64,000 bases of DNA from LMUY01 sp965199165 (GTDB taxonomy: Bacteria; Pseudomonadota; Alphaproteobacteria; Acetobacterales; Acetobacteraceae). The notes beneath the pieces are model-generated. The model did no database searches and was not told the DNA's origin. It saw nothing but the letters and a program-made list of their open reading frames with translations. The stretch lies in contig OZ240681.1 of NCBI GenBank assembly GCA_965199165.1, forward strand, positions 1,550,001 to 1,614,000. The letters run 5' to 3'. How positions within the stretch are numbered: the first letter of the stretch is position 1; each line of letters opens with the position of its first letter. The translations under genes and the position numbers were made by a program. This document shows positions 25,102-34,144 of this stretch, in pieces.

Positions 25102-25452
25102 TCACTCGCCGAAGAAGGCGTGGATGACCTGGATCACCCGCTTGCGGTCATCCTCGATGCCGTTCGACCGGTAGTGCGTCGCATCCCGGCTGACCCAGCC
25201 GTCGATGACCCGCACGCCGCCGGTCGAGCCTTCCAGACGGAGCGCGAAGATATGCGCGCCGGTCCAGCTCCGGTGGAAGTTCAGCCATCCATCCTCGCAG
25301 TATATGAACCACTTGTCTTCCATCTCGGTGGGGACGACGCCGTCCCGCATCGCAGCGGCACTCGCATCGGTGAAGAGCGTCGGCACGTCGAGCCGCTCCC
25401 GCGCGGCCGGGGGCGGGAGTGTCCTCCAGGAGTTGCGCGTCGCCGGGCTCAC
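25102..25452 (-). CDS. Conserved hypothetical protein
   Basis: The protein is 116 residues from a GTG that overlaps the stop of the upstream isocitrate dehydrogenase gene (GTGA). Conserved-looking core: LDVPTLFTDASAAAMRDGVV, EMEDKWFIYCEDGWLNFHRSW, and a C-terminal KRVIQVIHAFFG. I do not know its function. Aromatic and acidic residues suggest a small-ligand or nucleotide-binding fold. Coupling to the dehydrogenase suggests a metabolic link. Confidence 0.7.
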   Translation of the reverse strand: MSPATRNSWRTLPPPAARERLDVPTLFTDASAAAMRDGVVPTEMEDKWFIYCEDGWLNFHRSWTGAHIFALRLEGSTGGVRVIDGWVSRDATHYRSNGIEDDRKRVIQVIHAFFGE

Positions 25453-26468
25453 GCGGAGCCGAGCCGCCGCACCACCGCTTCGGTGAAGGCGGCCGTGGTC
25501 GCAGTGCCGCCCAGATCGCCCGTGCGGATCGCGTCCAGGTTCAGCACGGCGGAGACCGCCGCCTCCAGCCGCCGCCTCTCCTCCAACAGGCCGACATGCT
25601 CCAGCATCAGCGCCGCGGCGAGCAGCAGGGAGGTGGGGTTGGCGATGCCCTTGCCGGCGATGTCCGGGGCGGAGCCGTGCACGGCCTCGAAGATCGCGGC
25701 GGAGGTGCCGATATTGGCGCCCGGCGCCATGCCGAGGCCACCCACCAGCCCGGCCGCCTCGTCCGAGAGGATGTCGCCGAACAGGTTGGTCGTCACGATC
25801 ACGTCGAACTGCCACGGGTTGAGCACGAGCTGCATCGCGCAGGCGTCCACGATGCGGTCGTCCATCACCACGCGGCCCTCGTACTCGCGCGCCATCGTCC
25901 GTGCCTCCTCCAGGAACAGCCCGGTCAGCGCCTTCAGCACGTTCGCCTTGTGCACGGCGGTGACCTTCTTGCGCCCGTTGCGCACCGCGTACTCGAAGGC
26001 GTAGCGCAGGATGCGCTGCGCCCCGGCGCGGGTGTTGACGCCGGAGGAGATGGCAACCCCGTGGTTGTCGTCGCCGACCGGGATGTAGTGCTCGAACGCG
26101 ACGTAGAACCCTTCCAGGTTCTCGCGGATGATGACGAGGTCGACGTCCTCGTAGCGGCCGCCCGGCACCAGCGTGCGCGCCGGGCGCACGTTGGCATACA
26201 GGTGGAATTCCTCCCGCAGGCGCACGTTGACGGAGCGGAAGCCGCCGCCGACCGGCGTGGTGAGCGGGCCCTTCAGCGCCAGGCGGGTGCGGCGGATGCT
26301 GTCCAGCGTCGCCTGCGGCAGCGGGTCGCCGGCGGTGGCGACGGCCTCCAACCCGCCGGGCTGCTTGTCCCAGACGAAGGGCGAGCCGAGCGCGTCCAGC
26401 ACGGCCACGACGGCCTGCACGACCTCCGGCCCGATCCCGTCGCCCGCAATCAACGTCGCCTCGATCAT
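25449..26468 (-). CDS. NAD-dependent isocitrate/isopropylmalate-type dehydrogenase
   Basis: The protein is 339 residues. It starts with the family opening LIAGDGIGPEV, has the substrate loop YANVRPARTLVPGGRYEDVD, the IRENLEGFYV motif, and the nucleotide/metal block NLFGDILSDEAAGLVGGLGM. The short length and the RENLEGxY form match mitochondrial-type NAD isocitrate dehydrogenases and homoisocitrate/isopropylmalate relatives; isocitrate is most likely. Start ATG 26468 is chosen because upstream sequence is non-conserved. It is divergent from zwf, so NADH- and NADPH-producing steps sit back to back. Confidence 0.88.
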   Translation of the reverse strand: MIEATLIAGDGIGPEVVQAVVAVLDALGSPFVWDKQPGGLEAVATAGDPLPQATLDSIRRTRLALKGPLTTPVGGGFRSVNVRLREEFHLYANVRPARTLVPGGRYEDVDLVIIRENLEGFYVAFEHYIPVGDDNHGVAISSGVNTRAGAQRILRYAFEYAVRNGRKKVTAVHKANVLKALTGLFLEEARTMAREYEGRVVMDDRIVDACAMQLVLNPWQFDVIVTTNLFGDILSDEAAGLVGGLGMAPGANIGTSAAIFEAVHGSAPDIAGKGIANPTSLLLAAALMLEHVGLLEERRRLEAAVSAVLNLDAIRTGDLGGTATTAAFTEAVVRRLGSA

Positions 26469-26596
26469 CCGCCCGCTCCATGCGTTTCGCACATGCAGCA
26501 TAGGGCCGTTCTGCCGCCCGCCAAAGTCGGGGGGCATGGATGGACGGCGTGCGCGCGCCGTACCACACTGCGGCGCAGCAAACGCGAGGACAGATC

Positions 26597-28072
26597 ATGG
26601 CGGTAAAGGCGGTCGATCCGTTTGACTGCATCGTATTCGGCGCGACGGGGGACCTGACCCTGCGCAAGTTGTTGCCGGCCCTCTACTACCGGCTGCGCGA
26701 TGGCCAGATCCCCGACCAGGCCCGCATCATCGGTGCCGCCCGGTCCGACTTCGACGATGCCAGCTTCCGCGCCCGCGCCGCGGACGCCATCGGCAAGCAC
26801 GTCGCCCGGGCGGACCAGGACAAGGCGGTCGCGGAGAAGTTCGTCGGGCTGGTGCATTACGCACGCGGCGACGCCAGCCAGGAGGGCGGCCTGGCCGCCC
26901 TGGCCGAGCTGCTCAACCAGGAACCGGGGCGTATCCGCGTCTTCTACCTGGCCACCTCGCCGGACCTCTACGGCCCCATCTGCAAGAACCTGCGGACGGC
27001 CGGGTTGGTCACGCCGAACAGCCGCGTGGTGCTGGAAAAACCGATCGGGCATGACCTCGCCTCCGCCCGCGAGATCAACGACGTGGTGGGGGAAGTGTTC
27101 ACCGAGGCGCAGACCTTCCGCATCGACCACTATTTGGGCAAGGAGACGGTGCAGAACCTGCTGGCGCTGCGCTTCGCCAACGTGGTGTTCGAGCGGCTGT
27201 GGAACGCCGACGTCATCGACCACGTGCAGATCACCGTCGGCGAGACGGTGGGCGTGGAGGGGCGCGGCGACTACTACGACCATTCCGGCGCGCTGCGGGA
27301 CATGGTGCAGAACCACCTGATGCAGCTGCTGTGCCTGCTGGCGATGGAGCCGCCGACCAGCCTGGACGCCGACGCGGTGCGCGACGAGAAGCTGAAGGTG
27401 CTCCGTTCGCTGAAGCCGATCCCGCCGCACGAGGTGGGGCACGTCACCGTGCGCGGCCAGTACAGCCAGGGGGCGGTGGACGGCAAGGCGGTGCCGGGCT
27501 ACCTGGCCGACCTGGGCGAAGGCCGCACCAGCCGGACCGAGACCTTCGTGGCGCTGAAGGCGGAGATCCAGAACTGGCGCTGGCACAACGTGCCCTTCTA
27601 CCTGCGCAGCGGCAAGCGGCTGCCGCAGAAGGTGAGCGAGATCGTGGTGCAGTTCCGCGACGCGCCGTTCAACGTGTTCAGCCGGGGGTCCGCGAGCCTG
27701 GCGCCGAACAAGCTGATCATCCGGCTGCAGCCGGAGGAGGGCATGAAGCTGGAGCTGATGACCAAGAGCCCGGAGCCGGGCGGCCTGCACCTCAGCCCCA
27801 CGCAGCTGGACATCAGCTTCGAGAAGGCGTTCGCCACCCGCTACCCCGACGCCTACGAGCGGCTGCTGATGGACAGCGTGCGCGGCAACCCGACCCTGTT
27901 CATGCGGCGCGACGAGGTGGAGGAGGCATGGAGCTGGGTCGAGCCGATCATCGAGGCGTGGAACGACTCGCGTGAGCCGCCGCGGCTGTATCCGGCCGGC
28001 AGCTGGGGCCCCAGCTCCGCCATCGCGCTGATCGAGCGGGATGGGCGGACCTGGTACGAGGAGATCGGGTAG
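26597..28072 (+). CDS. zwf: Glucose-6-phosphate 1-dehydrogenase
   Basis: The protein is 491 residues, the usual length, with GAGGA seven bases before the ATG. The nucleotide motif GATGDLTLRKLLPALY is at residues 13-28 and the active-site signature RIDHYLGKE at residues 175-183, including the substrate lysine. Downstream IPPHEVGHVTVRGQY matches the C-terminal domain. It feeds the Entner-Doudoroff/pentose phosphate route with NADPH. No pgl, edd or gnd is adjacent. Confidence 0.95.
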   Translation: MAVKAVDPFDCIVFGATGDLTLRKLLPALYYRLRDGQIPDQARIIGAARSDFDDASFRARAADAIGKHVARADQDKAVAEKFVGLVHYARGDASQEGGLAALAELLNQEPGRIRVFYLATSPDLYGPICKNLRTAGLVTPNSRVVLEKPIGHDLASAREINDVVGEVFTEAQTFRIDHYLGKETVQNLLALRFANVVFERLWNADVIDHVQITVGETVGVEGRGDYYDHSGALRDMVQNHLMQLLCLLAMEPPTSLDADAVRDEKLKVLRSLKPIPPHEVGHVTVRGQYSQGAVDGKAVPGYLADLGEGRTSRTETFVALKAEIQNWRWHNVPFYLRSGKRLPQKVSEIVVQFRDAPFNVFSRGSASLAPNKLIIRLQPEEGMKLELMTKSPEPGGLHLSPTQLDISFEKAFATRYPDAYERLLMDSVRGNPTLFMRRDEVEEAWSWVEPIIEAWNDSREPPRLYPAGSWGPSSAIALIERDGRTWYEEIG

Positions 28073-28141
28073 AAATGGGAGCGTGCCCCCGGTGCATGAC
28101 CGTGCCCCATACCTCTCCCAGAGGGCAGGGCTTACGAAGCG

Positions 28142-29050
28142 TCAACCTGGAACGATGGCGCTGTCGCCTGCGAGTGCGCGGATGGCGGCGACGAAGCTCT
28201 CCGGCGACTCCTGCGGCAGGTTGTGGCCGACACCCGGCACCACCCGCCGCTCGTAGGGCCCGGTGAAATGCCTGGCATGGGCTGCGGAGTGCGCCGCCGG
28301 CGTCACACCGTCATCGGCTCCGTGCAGGACGATCGTCGGCACGGTGATCGCGGGCTGGGCCGCAAGCCGGGCTTGGACGGGTGCGGTGGCCGGTTCGCTC
28401 GGCACCAGGCCGAAGCGGTGGCGGTAGGAATGGATCACTACGGCCACGAAATCCGGGTTGTCGAAGGCCGCGGCGCTTTGGGCGAACATCGCTTCGTCGA
28501 ACGCCCAGGTCGGTGACCACAGCCGCCATAACAGCCGGCACAGCGCCCGCCGGTCGGCGGCCAACCCGGCCTCGCCGCGGCGCGAATGGAAGTAGTACTG
28601 ATACCAGAGCCGATGCTCCTGCTCGGGCGCGGCCGGCTCGTCCGCGGTGGCGATGGACTGGATGTTGTAGCCGCCGCAGCTGACCAGCCCGCGCACCCGG
28701 CCCGGCCAGAGCGCCGACACGACGCAAGCGGCGCGACCGCCCCAGTCATAGCCGGCGACGATGCCCGGCGGCAGCGCCAGCGCATCCATCAGGGCCAGCA
28801 GGTCCGCGCCCAGGGCGGCCTGTTCACCCGACCGCAGCGTGTCGGGCGAGCGGAACACCGTAGAGCCGTATCCGCGCAGATACGGCACCACGGCGCGCAA
28901 GCCCGTCGCCGCGAGCGCTGGCGCTACGGCATCATAGGCGTGGATGTCGTATGGGAAGCCATGCAGAAGCAGGACAGGCAGCCCAGCCTGCGGGCCCAGT
29001 TCGTAGTAGCCGACATGCAGGTCTCCGGCAGTGACCGACCGCATCTGCAT
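28142..29050 (-). CDS. Alpha/beta hydrolase, epoxide hydrolase/haloalkane dehalogenase-like
   Basis: The protein is 302 residues. The oxyanion motif is LLLHGFPYD and the nucleophile elbow is GYDWGGRA with Asp102 rather than serine, as in epoxide hydrolases and dehalogenases. The acid lies in LHGADDGVTP and the catalytic histidine in VPGVGHNLPQE. It would open an epoxide or remove a halide through an alkyl-enzyme ester. The gene stands alone. A perfect 18-bp palindrome lies upstream of its start. Confidence 0.85.
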   Translation of the reverse strand: MQMRSVTAGDLHVGYYELGPQAGLPVLLLHGFPYDIHAYDAVAPALAATGLRAVVPYLRGYGSTVFRSPDTLRSGEQAALGADLLALMDALALPPGIVAGYDWGGRAACVVSALWPGRVRGLVSCGGYNIQSIATADEPAAPEQEHRLWYQYYFHSRRGEAGLAADRRALCRLLWRLWSPTWAFDEAMFAQSAAAFDNPDFVAVVIHSYRHRFGLVPSEPATAPVQARLAAQPAITVPTIVLHGADDGVTPAAHSAAHARHFTGPYERRVVPGVGHNLPQESPESFVAAIRALAGDSAIVPG

Positions 29051-29091
29051 AACACCGCCTTATTCCAGCATGTTGACAAAACGTTTGATGG

Positions 29092-29109
29092 TATCACGTC
29101 TCCGTGATA
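29092..29109. promoter_or_regulatory. Inverted repeat between divergent genes
   Basis: TATCACG, TCTC, CGTGATA is a perfect 7-bp palindrome with a four-base centre. It lies between the start of the hydrolase (29050, minus) and the small protein (29154, plus). A TTGACA box at 29073-29078 lies close by. It could be an operator; a short hairpin is the alternative. Confidence 0.4.
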
Positions 29110-29153
29110 TGCGCGCGCTCAGGTGGCTCTCGCCAGGATTGGGTAAGCGCGCG

Positions 29154-29495
29154 ATGTCTAGACCCGCAGCCGTGCCGACCGCGACGATCATCCCGTTTCG
29201 CCGGCCGGAGAACCGCTTCACGGCCGCGGACCGGCTTGCCTTGGCCCGGTTGGAAGCGCGCACCCACGGCGTGCGCATGGCCATCCACAAACGACGGCCC
29301 GATGACCCGCCGGAGTTCGGCGAGTATGCGAGCATTTACGCCGACGACCCGCTCTGGGCCACATGGGGTGCCGTCCGCCAGGGCCGCGCGATAAGCGTCT
29401 GGCGGTCCCGTGACGGGCGCGACATCGGCCGCTTCGCCACCATGAGCGAGGCGTTGGAGGCGGTCACGGCATCGGCGGCGCAGCCGAGGCGTTGA
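29154..29495 (+). CDS. Hypothetical protein
   Basis: The protein is 113 residues. Core features: ADRLALARLEARTHGVRMAI, a FGEYASIYADDPLWATWGAV stretch, and ISVWRSRDGRDIGRFATM. It has no signal or membrane segment, and I do not recognise a family. The start is uncertain (in-frame ATG also at 29109). Its last 32 bases overlap the convergent alpha-E gene. Confidence 0.6.
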   Translation: MSRPAAVPTATIIPFRRPENRFTAADRLALARLEARTHGVRMAIHKRRPDDPPEFGEYASIYADDPLWATWGAVRQGRAISVWRSRDGRDIGRFATMSEALEAVTASAAQPRR

Positions 29496-30516
29496 ACTGC
29501 GCGGCATGCGACGGCGCACGTCCGTCGGACATCGCCTGCGGCTCCGGCCGCCAGTCCCGGAAGAAGGCATAGCCGATCTCCCCGGCAAGCAGGATCAGGT
29601 CGCGCTGCAACGCGTCCAGGAAGTCGTTTAGCCCGTCCGTGATAAGCTGTTCGGCCGAGTTCGACGACAGCGCCGCCCGCACTTCCTCGATCCGCTCCAG
29701 CGGCGCCACGGTGCCGCGCAGGTTGTAGCGGCTGCGCAGCTGCATCAGGTGCCATTCCACCTGGCTGACGCAGAGCGACACGCTGCGCGGGAACGAGCGG
29801 TCCGACAGCAGGAAGGTAACCACGTCCGCAGCCTCGAACCCGGCCGGTGCCACCCGGCGGAACGCGTGGTAGCCGGCCGCCGCCCGTAGCACGCCGCTCC
29901 ACTGCGTCAACTCGGCCAGGCGCCGCTCCTCCCCCGCCTGCAGATGCAGCAGGTGGTACTTGATGTCGAGCAGCCGGGTGGTCTGGTCTGCCCGCTCGAT
30001 CAGCCGGCCCAGCATGTAGAAGTTCCAGCCCTGGTCGCGGAAGAACGTGCCTTCGGTGATGCCGGTGTGCGCCTGGATGCCCTCCTTCAGCCGGGAGCAG
30101 AGGCGGGTGAGGTGGTCGCCGCGCAACTGGTCCGGCTGGATCGCCAGGACGTCACGATGGAACACGTTCATCTGCATCCACATCTCGGTGCTGATGAGCG
30201 GGCGCAGGGTGCGGGCGTTGGTGCGCGCCGCCTCGATCGAGGCCGGCACGGAGGTGTGGTTGCTGCGGTCCAGCAGGTAGAACCGCTTGATCCCCTCCGG
30301 GTCCAGCGTGCCGCCGGCCTCGCGGTAGCGGTCCGCATCGGCGTTGATGCGCAGCAGCGCGCTCCACGCCTCGTCCTCCCGCCCGGGGCTCTCGAAGGTC
30401 TGTGTCACGTCGATCAGCCGGGCAAGGTTCTCCACCCGCTCGACGTAGCGGGCCATCCAGAACAGGCTTTCGGCATAGCGGGCGAGCAGGACGGTGTCGT
30501 TGCGGATGCCGCTCAT
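29464..30516 (-). CDS. Alpha-E domain-containing protein
   Basis: The protein is 350 residues, all-helical. The N-terminus LLARYAESLFWMARYVERVENLARLIDV and later FYMLGRLIERADQTTRLLDI are the repeated signatures of the alpha-E (DUF403) family. These are nearly always encoded with a circularly permuted ATP-grasp protein; the pair is predicted to make or modify a peptide through acyl-phosphate chemistry. Here the ATG overlaps the stop of that ATP-grasp gene (ATGA). The transglutaminase-like and proteasome-like partners often found beside them are absent. Confidence 0.88.
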   Translation of the reverse strand: MSGIRNDTVLLARYAESLFWMARYVERVENLARLIDVTQTFESPGREDEAWSALLRINADADRYREAGGTLDPEGIKRFYLLDRSNHTSVPASIEAARTNARTLRPLISTEMWMQMNVFHRDVLAIQPDQLRGDHLTRLCSRLKEGIQAHTGITEGTFFRDQGWNFYMLGRLIERADQTTRLLDIKYHLLHLQAGEERRLAELTQWSGVLRAAAGYHAFRRVAPAGFEAADVVTFLLSDRSFPRSVSLCVSQVEWHLMQLRSRYNLRGTVAPLERIEEVRAALSSNSAEQLITDGLNDFLDALQRDLILLAGEIGYAFFRDWRPEPQAMSDGRAPSHAAQFNASAAPPMP

Positions 30517-31961
30517 GCGTCGGCGAGCACCCAGGTGTCCTTCGAACCGCCGCCCTGGGAGGAGTTCACGATCAGGCTGCCCTCCTTCATGGCGACACGC
30601 GACAGGCCGCCGGGCAGCACCCAGGTGTCGCGGCCGGTAATCGCAAACGGGCGCAAATCCAGATGCCGCGGCCGCAAGCCGCCCGGCGTCAGCGTCGGCG
30701 CGACCGACAGGTCGATCAACGGCTGGCTGATCCAGTTGGCGGGATCGGCCACCAGGGCTTCCCGGGCCGCCGCCAGCTCGGCCGCACTCGCCCGCGGCCC
30801 GATGGTGATGCCGTAGCCGCCGGACTCGCCCACGGGCTTGATGACCAGCTCGGCCAGGTGGGCGAGGGTGTGGGCCAGGCCGGCCGGCTCCCCGCAGATA
30901 TGGGTTTCCACGTTCGGCAGGATCGCATCCTCGCCAAGGTAGAAGCGGATGATGCGGGGCATGTAGGCATACACCGCCTTGTCGTCCGCCACGCCCGTCC
31001 CGACCGCGTTGGCCAGCGTGACGTTGCCGGCCCGCCATGCCCCGATCAACCCGGGCACGCCGAGCAGGCTGTCGGCGCGGAACACCGTCGGGTCCAGGAA
31101 CTCGTCGCTGACGCGGCGGTAGATGGTGTGGACCGGACGCAGCCCGCCGGTGGTGCGCATGAACACACGGTCCGCCTCGACGAGCAGGTCCGGCCCCTCC
31201 ACCAGGGGCACGCCCATCTCGCGGGCCAGGAAGACATGCTCGAAATACGCGGAATTGTAGATGCCGGGCGACAGCAGGACGATCTGCGGGTCCGCCACCG
31301 CCTCTGGCGCGATCTCCCCCATCGCGGCGCGCAGGCGGCGCCCGTAATCATCCACCGGGTGCAGCTGCATGCCGGCCATAAGGTCCGGAAAGGTCCGGCG
31401 CATCAGGTGGCGGTTTTCGACCACGTAGGACACGCCGGAGGGCGTGCGGGCATTGTCCTCCAGCACGCAGAAGGTGCCGTGGCGGTCGCGCACGATGTCG
31501 ATGCCGCAGATATGGACGTAGGTGCCGAAGCGGATGGGAAAGCCCTCCATCTCCGGCCGGTAGTTCGCGTTGCCCAGCACCAGCTCGGTCGGCACGATGC
31601 CTTCCCGCAGCACCCGCCGCTCGTGGTAGATGTCGTGCAGGAAGCAGTTCAGCGCCCGGACGCGCTGTTTCACCCCGGCCTCGATGTGCCGCCACTCTGC
31701 CGCCGTGACGATCCGCGGCAGGCAGTCGAACGGCAGGATGCGGTCGATCGCCTCGGCTTCCGAGTAGACGGTGAAGGTGATGCCCAGGTTGATCAGGTCG
31801 TGCTCGGCTCCGGCGGCACGGGCCCGCAGCGCCTCCAACCCGATGGCCGACACGCGCTGGCGCACCCGGTCGATGGCGCCGCCGTCACCGTCGCGTGCGG
31901 TCAGCTCGCAGAAATAAGCTCCCGAACTGTAGCTGGCGAAAGGATCGGGAAGGTCCGTCAT
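30513..31961 (-). CDS. Circularly permuted ATP-grasp protein (DUF404/407 type)
   Basis: The protein is 482 residues. Family blocks: NCFLHDIYHERRVLREG, GIDIVRDRHGTFCVLEDNAR with PSGVSYVVENR, LLSPGIYNSAYFEHVFLAREM, and NAVGTGVADDKAVYAY. The ending LIVNSSQGGGSKDTWVL is the family's glycine-rich close. It is predicted to ligate a peptide or amine using ATP. The start at 31961 is a conserved position but has no strong ribosome site. It is translated just ahead of the alpha-E gene. Confidence 0.88.
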   Translation of the reverse strand: MTDLPDPFASYSSGAYFCELTARDGDGGAIDRVRQRVSAIGLEALRARAAGAEHDLINLGITFTVYSEAEAIDRILPFDCLPRIVTAAEWRHIEAGVKQRVRALNCFLHDIYHERRVLREGIVPTELVLGNANYRPEMEGFPIRFGTYVHICGIDIVRDRHGTFCVLEDNARTPSGVSYVVENRHLMRRTFPDLMAGMQLHPVDDYGRRLRAAMGEIAPEAVADPQIVLLSPGIYNSAYFEHVFLAREMGVPLVEGPDLLVEADRVFMRTTGGLRPVHTIYRRVSDEFLDPTVFRADSLLGVPGLIGAWRAGNVTLANAVGTGVADDKAVYAYMPRIIRFYLGEDAILPNVETHICGEPAGLAHTLAHLAELVIKPVGESGGYGITIGPRASAAELAAAREALVADPANWISQPLIDLSVAPTLTPGGLRPRHLDLRPFAITGRDTWVLPGGLSRVAMKEGSLIVNSSQGGGSKDTWVLADA

Positions 31962-32157
31962 GCCGTCATGATGGTCGAGGCTCCTGGGCTGCGCAATGCA
32001 AGCGCCGGACCGCAACCCGTGCGGCGCGGGCGCCACACTCCCCTTCGATCCCTCACGAAAACGCGATTTCCGATTGCAGATCAGCGCGATGCCCGTCTTA
32101 GCTCCCACTGCGCTTCATCTGGCGCAATCCAGCTACTCACATCGTGCGGAGACGAAC

Positions 32158-32682
32158 ATGCGTATCCTGTTGTCGGGCTTGGTCGCGGTCGGCCTGGTGA
32201 CGAGCCAGGTGGCGGTTGCCGAGACATGCGCCCGCCCGGCCGACCGGGCCGCCTTCGACGTGGCGAGCCTGAAGAGCCAGCTCATGGTGACGGCGATCAC
32301 CTGCGAGGCGACCGAGCGCTACAATGCGTTCATCCTCCGCTACCGCCCGGACCTGGTGGCGCAGGAAAAGGTGGTGAGCGCCTATTTCAGCCGCACGTTC
32401 GGGCGCCGGGCGCAGAGCCAGCACGACGACTACATCACGTCCCTGGCAAACAGCCAGTCCGAGAACGGGCTCAAATCCGGCACCGCGTTCTGCAACCAGA
32501 ACGTCTCGATGTTCGACGACGTGATGCGGTTGCACGGCGGCGGCGAGTTGACGGACTATGCGTCGGGCAAGGGGTTGGTGCAGCCCATCGCGCTCGTCGC
32601 CTGCACGACGCCCGAGCGGCACAGCCGCGCCGTCGTGCGACAGGCCAGCGCGTCCACGCCGGGCAAGACGCACACACCGTAA
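32158..32682 (+). CDS. Exported hypothetical protein
   Basis: The protein is 174 residues, with GGAG six bases before the ATG. Residues 1-21 (MRILLSGLVAVGLVTSQVAVA) form a signal peptide ending AVA-E. The mature part has four cysteines (ETCARP, TAITCEATERYN, GTAFCNQN, VACTTPE), allowing two disulfides in the periplasm. The AFILRYRPDLVAQEKVVSAY stretch recurs in short proteins of related bacteria, but no function is known to me. Confidence 0.7.
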   Translation: MRILLSGLVAVGLVTSQVAVAETCARPADRAAFDVASLKSQLMVTAITCEATERYNAFILRYRPDLVAQEKVVSAYFSRTFGRRAQSQHDDYITSLANSQSENGLKSGTAFCNQNVSMFDDVMRLHGGGELTDYASGKGLVQPIALVACTTPERHSRAVVRQASASTPGKTHTP

Positions 32683-32720
32683 GTAGGCGGCGCACGGTCG
32701 CCGGTCATCAAGAGCGGTTT

Positions 32721-32790
32721 CCCTCTCTCGCTGGCGAGAGAGGGTTGGGTGAGGGTCCTGCACGGGGGCCCTCACCCAGAGGGAGAGAGC
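32721..32790. repeat. REP-like repeat, copy 1, with terminator-like hairpin
   Basis: It begins with a perfect 11-bp hairpin (CCCTCTCTCGC, TG, GCGAGAGAGGG at 32721-32744). It continues with GTTGGGTGAGGG and an inverted counterpart CCCTCACCCAGAGGGAGAG. It sits between the convergent exported protein and the first OmpA gene, where it could end both transcripts. The same pattern recurs at 42901-43004 and 61350-61478. Confidence 0.7.
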
Positions 32791-32821
32791 GCACCCGGTC
32801 AAGCTGAAACGATCCTGCTTT

Positions 32822-33940
32822 CTAGCGCAGGATGATGGCGACGCGGCGGTTCTGCGGCTCCCGCACGCCCGGCGCGGTCGGCACCAGCGGACGCGTGTCG
32901 CCGAACGCCTGGATGTCGATGGCGGTGCGTGGCACGCCGACGCGCACCAGTTCGGCGGCAACGGTCTGCGCCCGGCGCAGCGACAGGCGCTGGTTGTAGG
33001 CCGGCGTGCCGGAGCTGTCCGCGTTGCCCTGCACCTCGATCCGGGTCGTCTGGACGCGGGTGCTGGCCTGCGCGGCCTCCGCGATGATCTGGCGCGCACG
33101 GTCGGACAGGTCGGAGCGGTCCCAGTCGAAGAACACCAGGTAGGTCCGTGCCGGCGTGGCCGCCGGCGGCGGCGCGGGTTGCTGTGGCTGGGGCGCAGGT
33201 GGAGGCGCCGTGTCGAACGCGTAGCGGACACCCAGCAGCAGGCTGTGGTTGTAGTCGCTGTTCAAGTTGAAGTCGCCGCGGCCGGCGTGCACCGGAGCGG
33301 TCCCGGACTGCACCGCCACGTTGTCGCTGGCATGGAAGGAGGGTGCGTCGAGCACTCCGTAGAAGCGGTATTCCGCGGTCAGCGAGAGCCCCGGCACGGC
33401 CGCCATCGGAAAGGACAGGCCGAAGATCCCCTGGTAGGCGAAGTTGTCAGACCACCCACTCGCACCCAGCCTGATCGGCCCGGGCACGCCGTAGGAGTGC
33501 ACCGCATCCAGATGCGTGTCGGCAAACCCCGCACCCAGGCCGAAATAGGGATAAAGCCAGTTGAACCCGATATCCATGTCGAACAGGGCGTTGGCCATCG
33601 CTCCGAAGGCAAACTGGTCGCCTCCCGAAGCCGTGGGTCCGACGGCGGCGGTGAAGCCGTTGATCTGCCGCACGCGGTTGTGCCGGACGTCGCCCTCGAC
33701 CTCCAGTCGCAAGCCGTTGCCGAAGCCCCAGCCCACGCTGCCGACACCGGCCCCGCCTATATCGGTGGCCAGGTCCTTGGCCCGCAGCCCCAGACCCGGT
33801 GACGCGAGCACACGCTCCTGCTGGAGGTAGTTGCCGCCTGCTCCGGCGCCGATGTACAGCCCCTGGATGGGTTGCGCGAACACGGCGCACGGGGCCGCCA
33901 GGAACGTCGCTGCCACCAGTGGGAAACGAAGCCACGTCAT
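32822..33940 (-). CDS. OmpA-family outer membrane protein (paralogue 1)
   Basis: The protein is 372 residues from ATG 33940 with AGGAGAGT upstream. The signal peptide (FPLVAATFLAAPCAVFAQ) is followed by an eight-strand barrel beginning GLYIGAGAGGNYLQ, a proline/alanine linker near residue 255, and an OmpA peptidoglycan-binding domain (YLVFFDWDRSDLSDRARQII, then RIEVQGNADSSGTPAYNQRL). It anchors the outer membrane to the wall. It is followed upstream by a close paralogue on the same strand; the C-terminal domains are nearly identical while barrel loops differ. Confidence 0.9.
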   Translation of the reverse strand: MTWLRFPLVAATFLAAPCAVFAQPIQGLYIGAGAGGNYLQQERVLASPGLGLRAKDLATDIGGAGVGSVGWGFGNGLRLEVEGDVRHNRVRQINGFTAAVGPTASGGDQFAFGAMANALFDMDIGFNWLYPYFGLGAGFADTHLDAVHSYGVPGPIRLGASGWSDNFAYQGIFGLSFPMAAVPGLSLTAEYRFYGVLDAPSFHASDNVAVQSGTAPVHAGRGDFNLNSDYNHSLLLGVRYAFDTAPPPAPQPQQPAPPPAATPARTYLVFFDWDRSDLSDRARQIIAEAAQASTRVQTTRIEVQGNADSSGTPAYNQRLSLRRAQTVAAELVRVGVPRTAIDIQAFGDTRPLVPTAPGVREPQNRRVAIILR

Positions 33941-34092
33941 CGCCACTCTCCTAAGCACGCTCGGCGGAGCCTGCATGCGAACATGGTCCCAAGCAGGTAT
34001 GCACATCAATGCCGTGCGCCACGCCAAACGCAGGGCACGCCATCAACGCCCTCCCGGTGTTGCAACATGGCCGCCGCGGACCCCCGGACTCA

Positions 34093-34124
34093 AAGAAGCC
34101 GGCCAGGTGACTGGCCGGCTTCTT
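34093..34124 (-). terminator. Strong hairpin terminator after OmpA paralogue 2
   Basis: It is a perfect 14-bp stem (AAGAAGCCGGCCAG / CTGGCCGGCTTCTT) with a four-base loop, starting 20 bases beyond the stop of the 34145-35272 gene and followed on the minus strand by a short T-rich end. It separates the two OmpA paralogues into independent transcripts. Confidence 0.8.
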
Positions 34125-34144
34125 GTAGGCGTAGCCTGGTGCGA

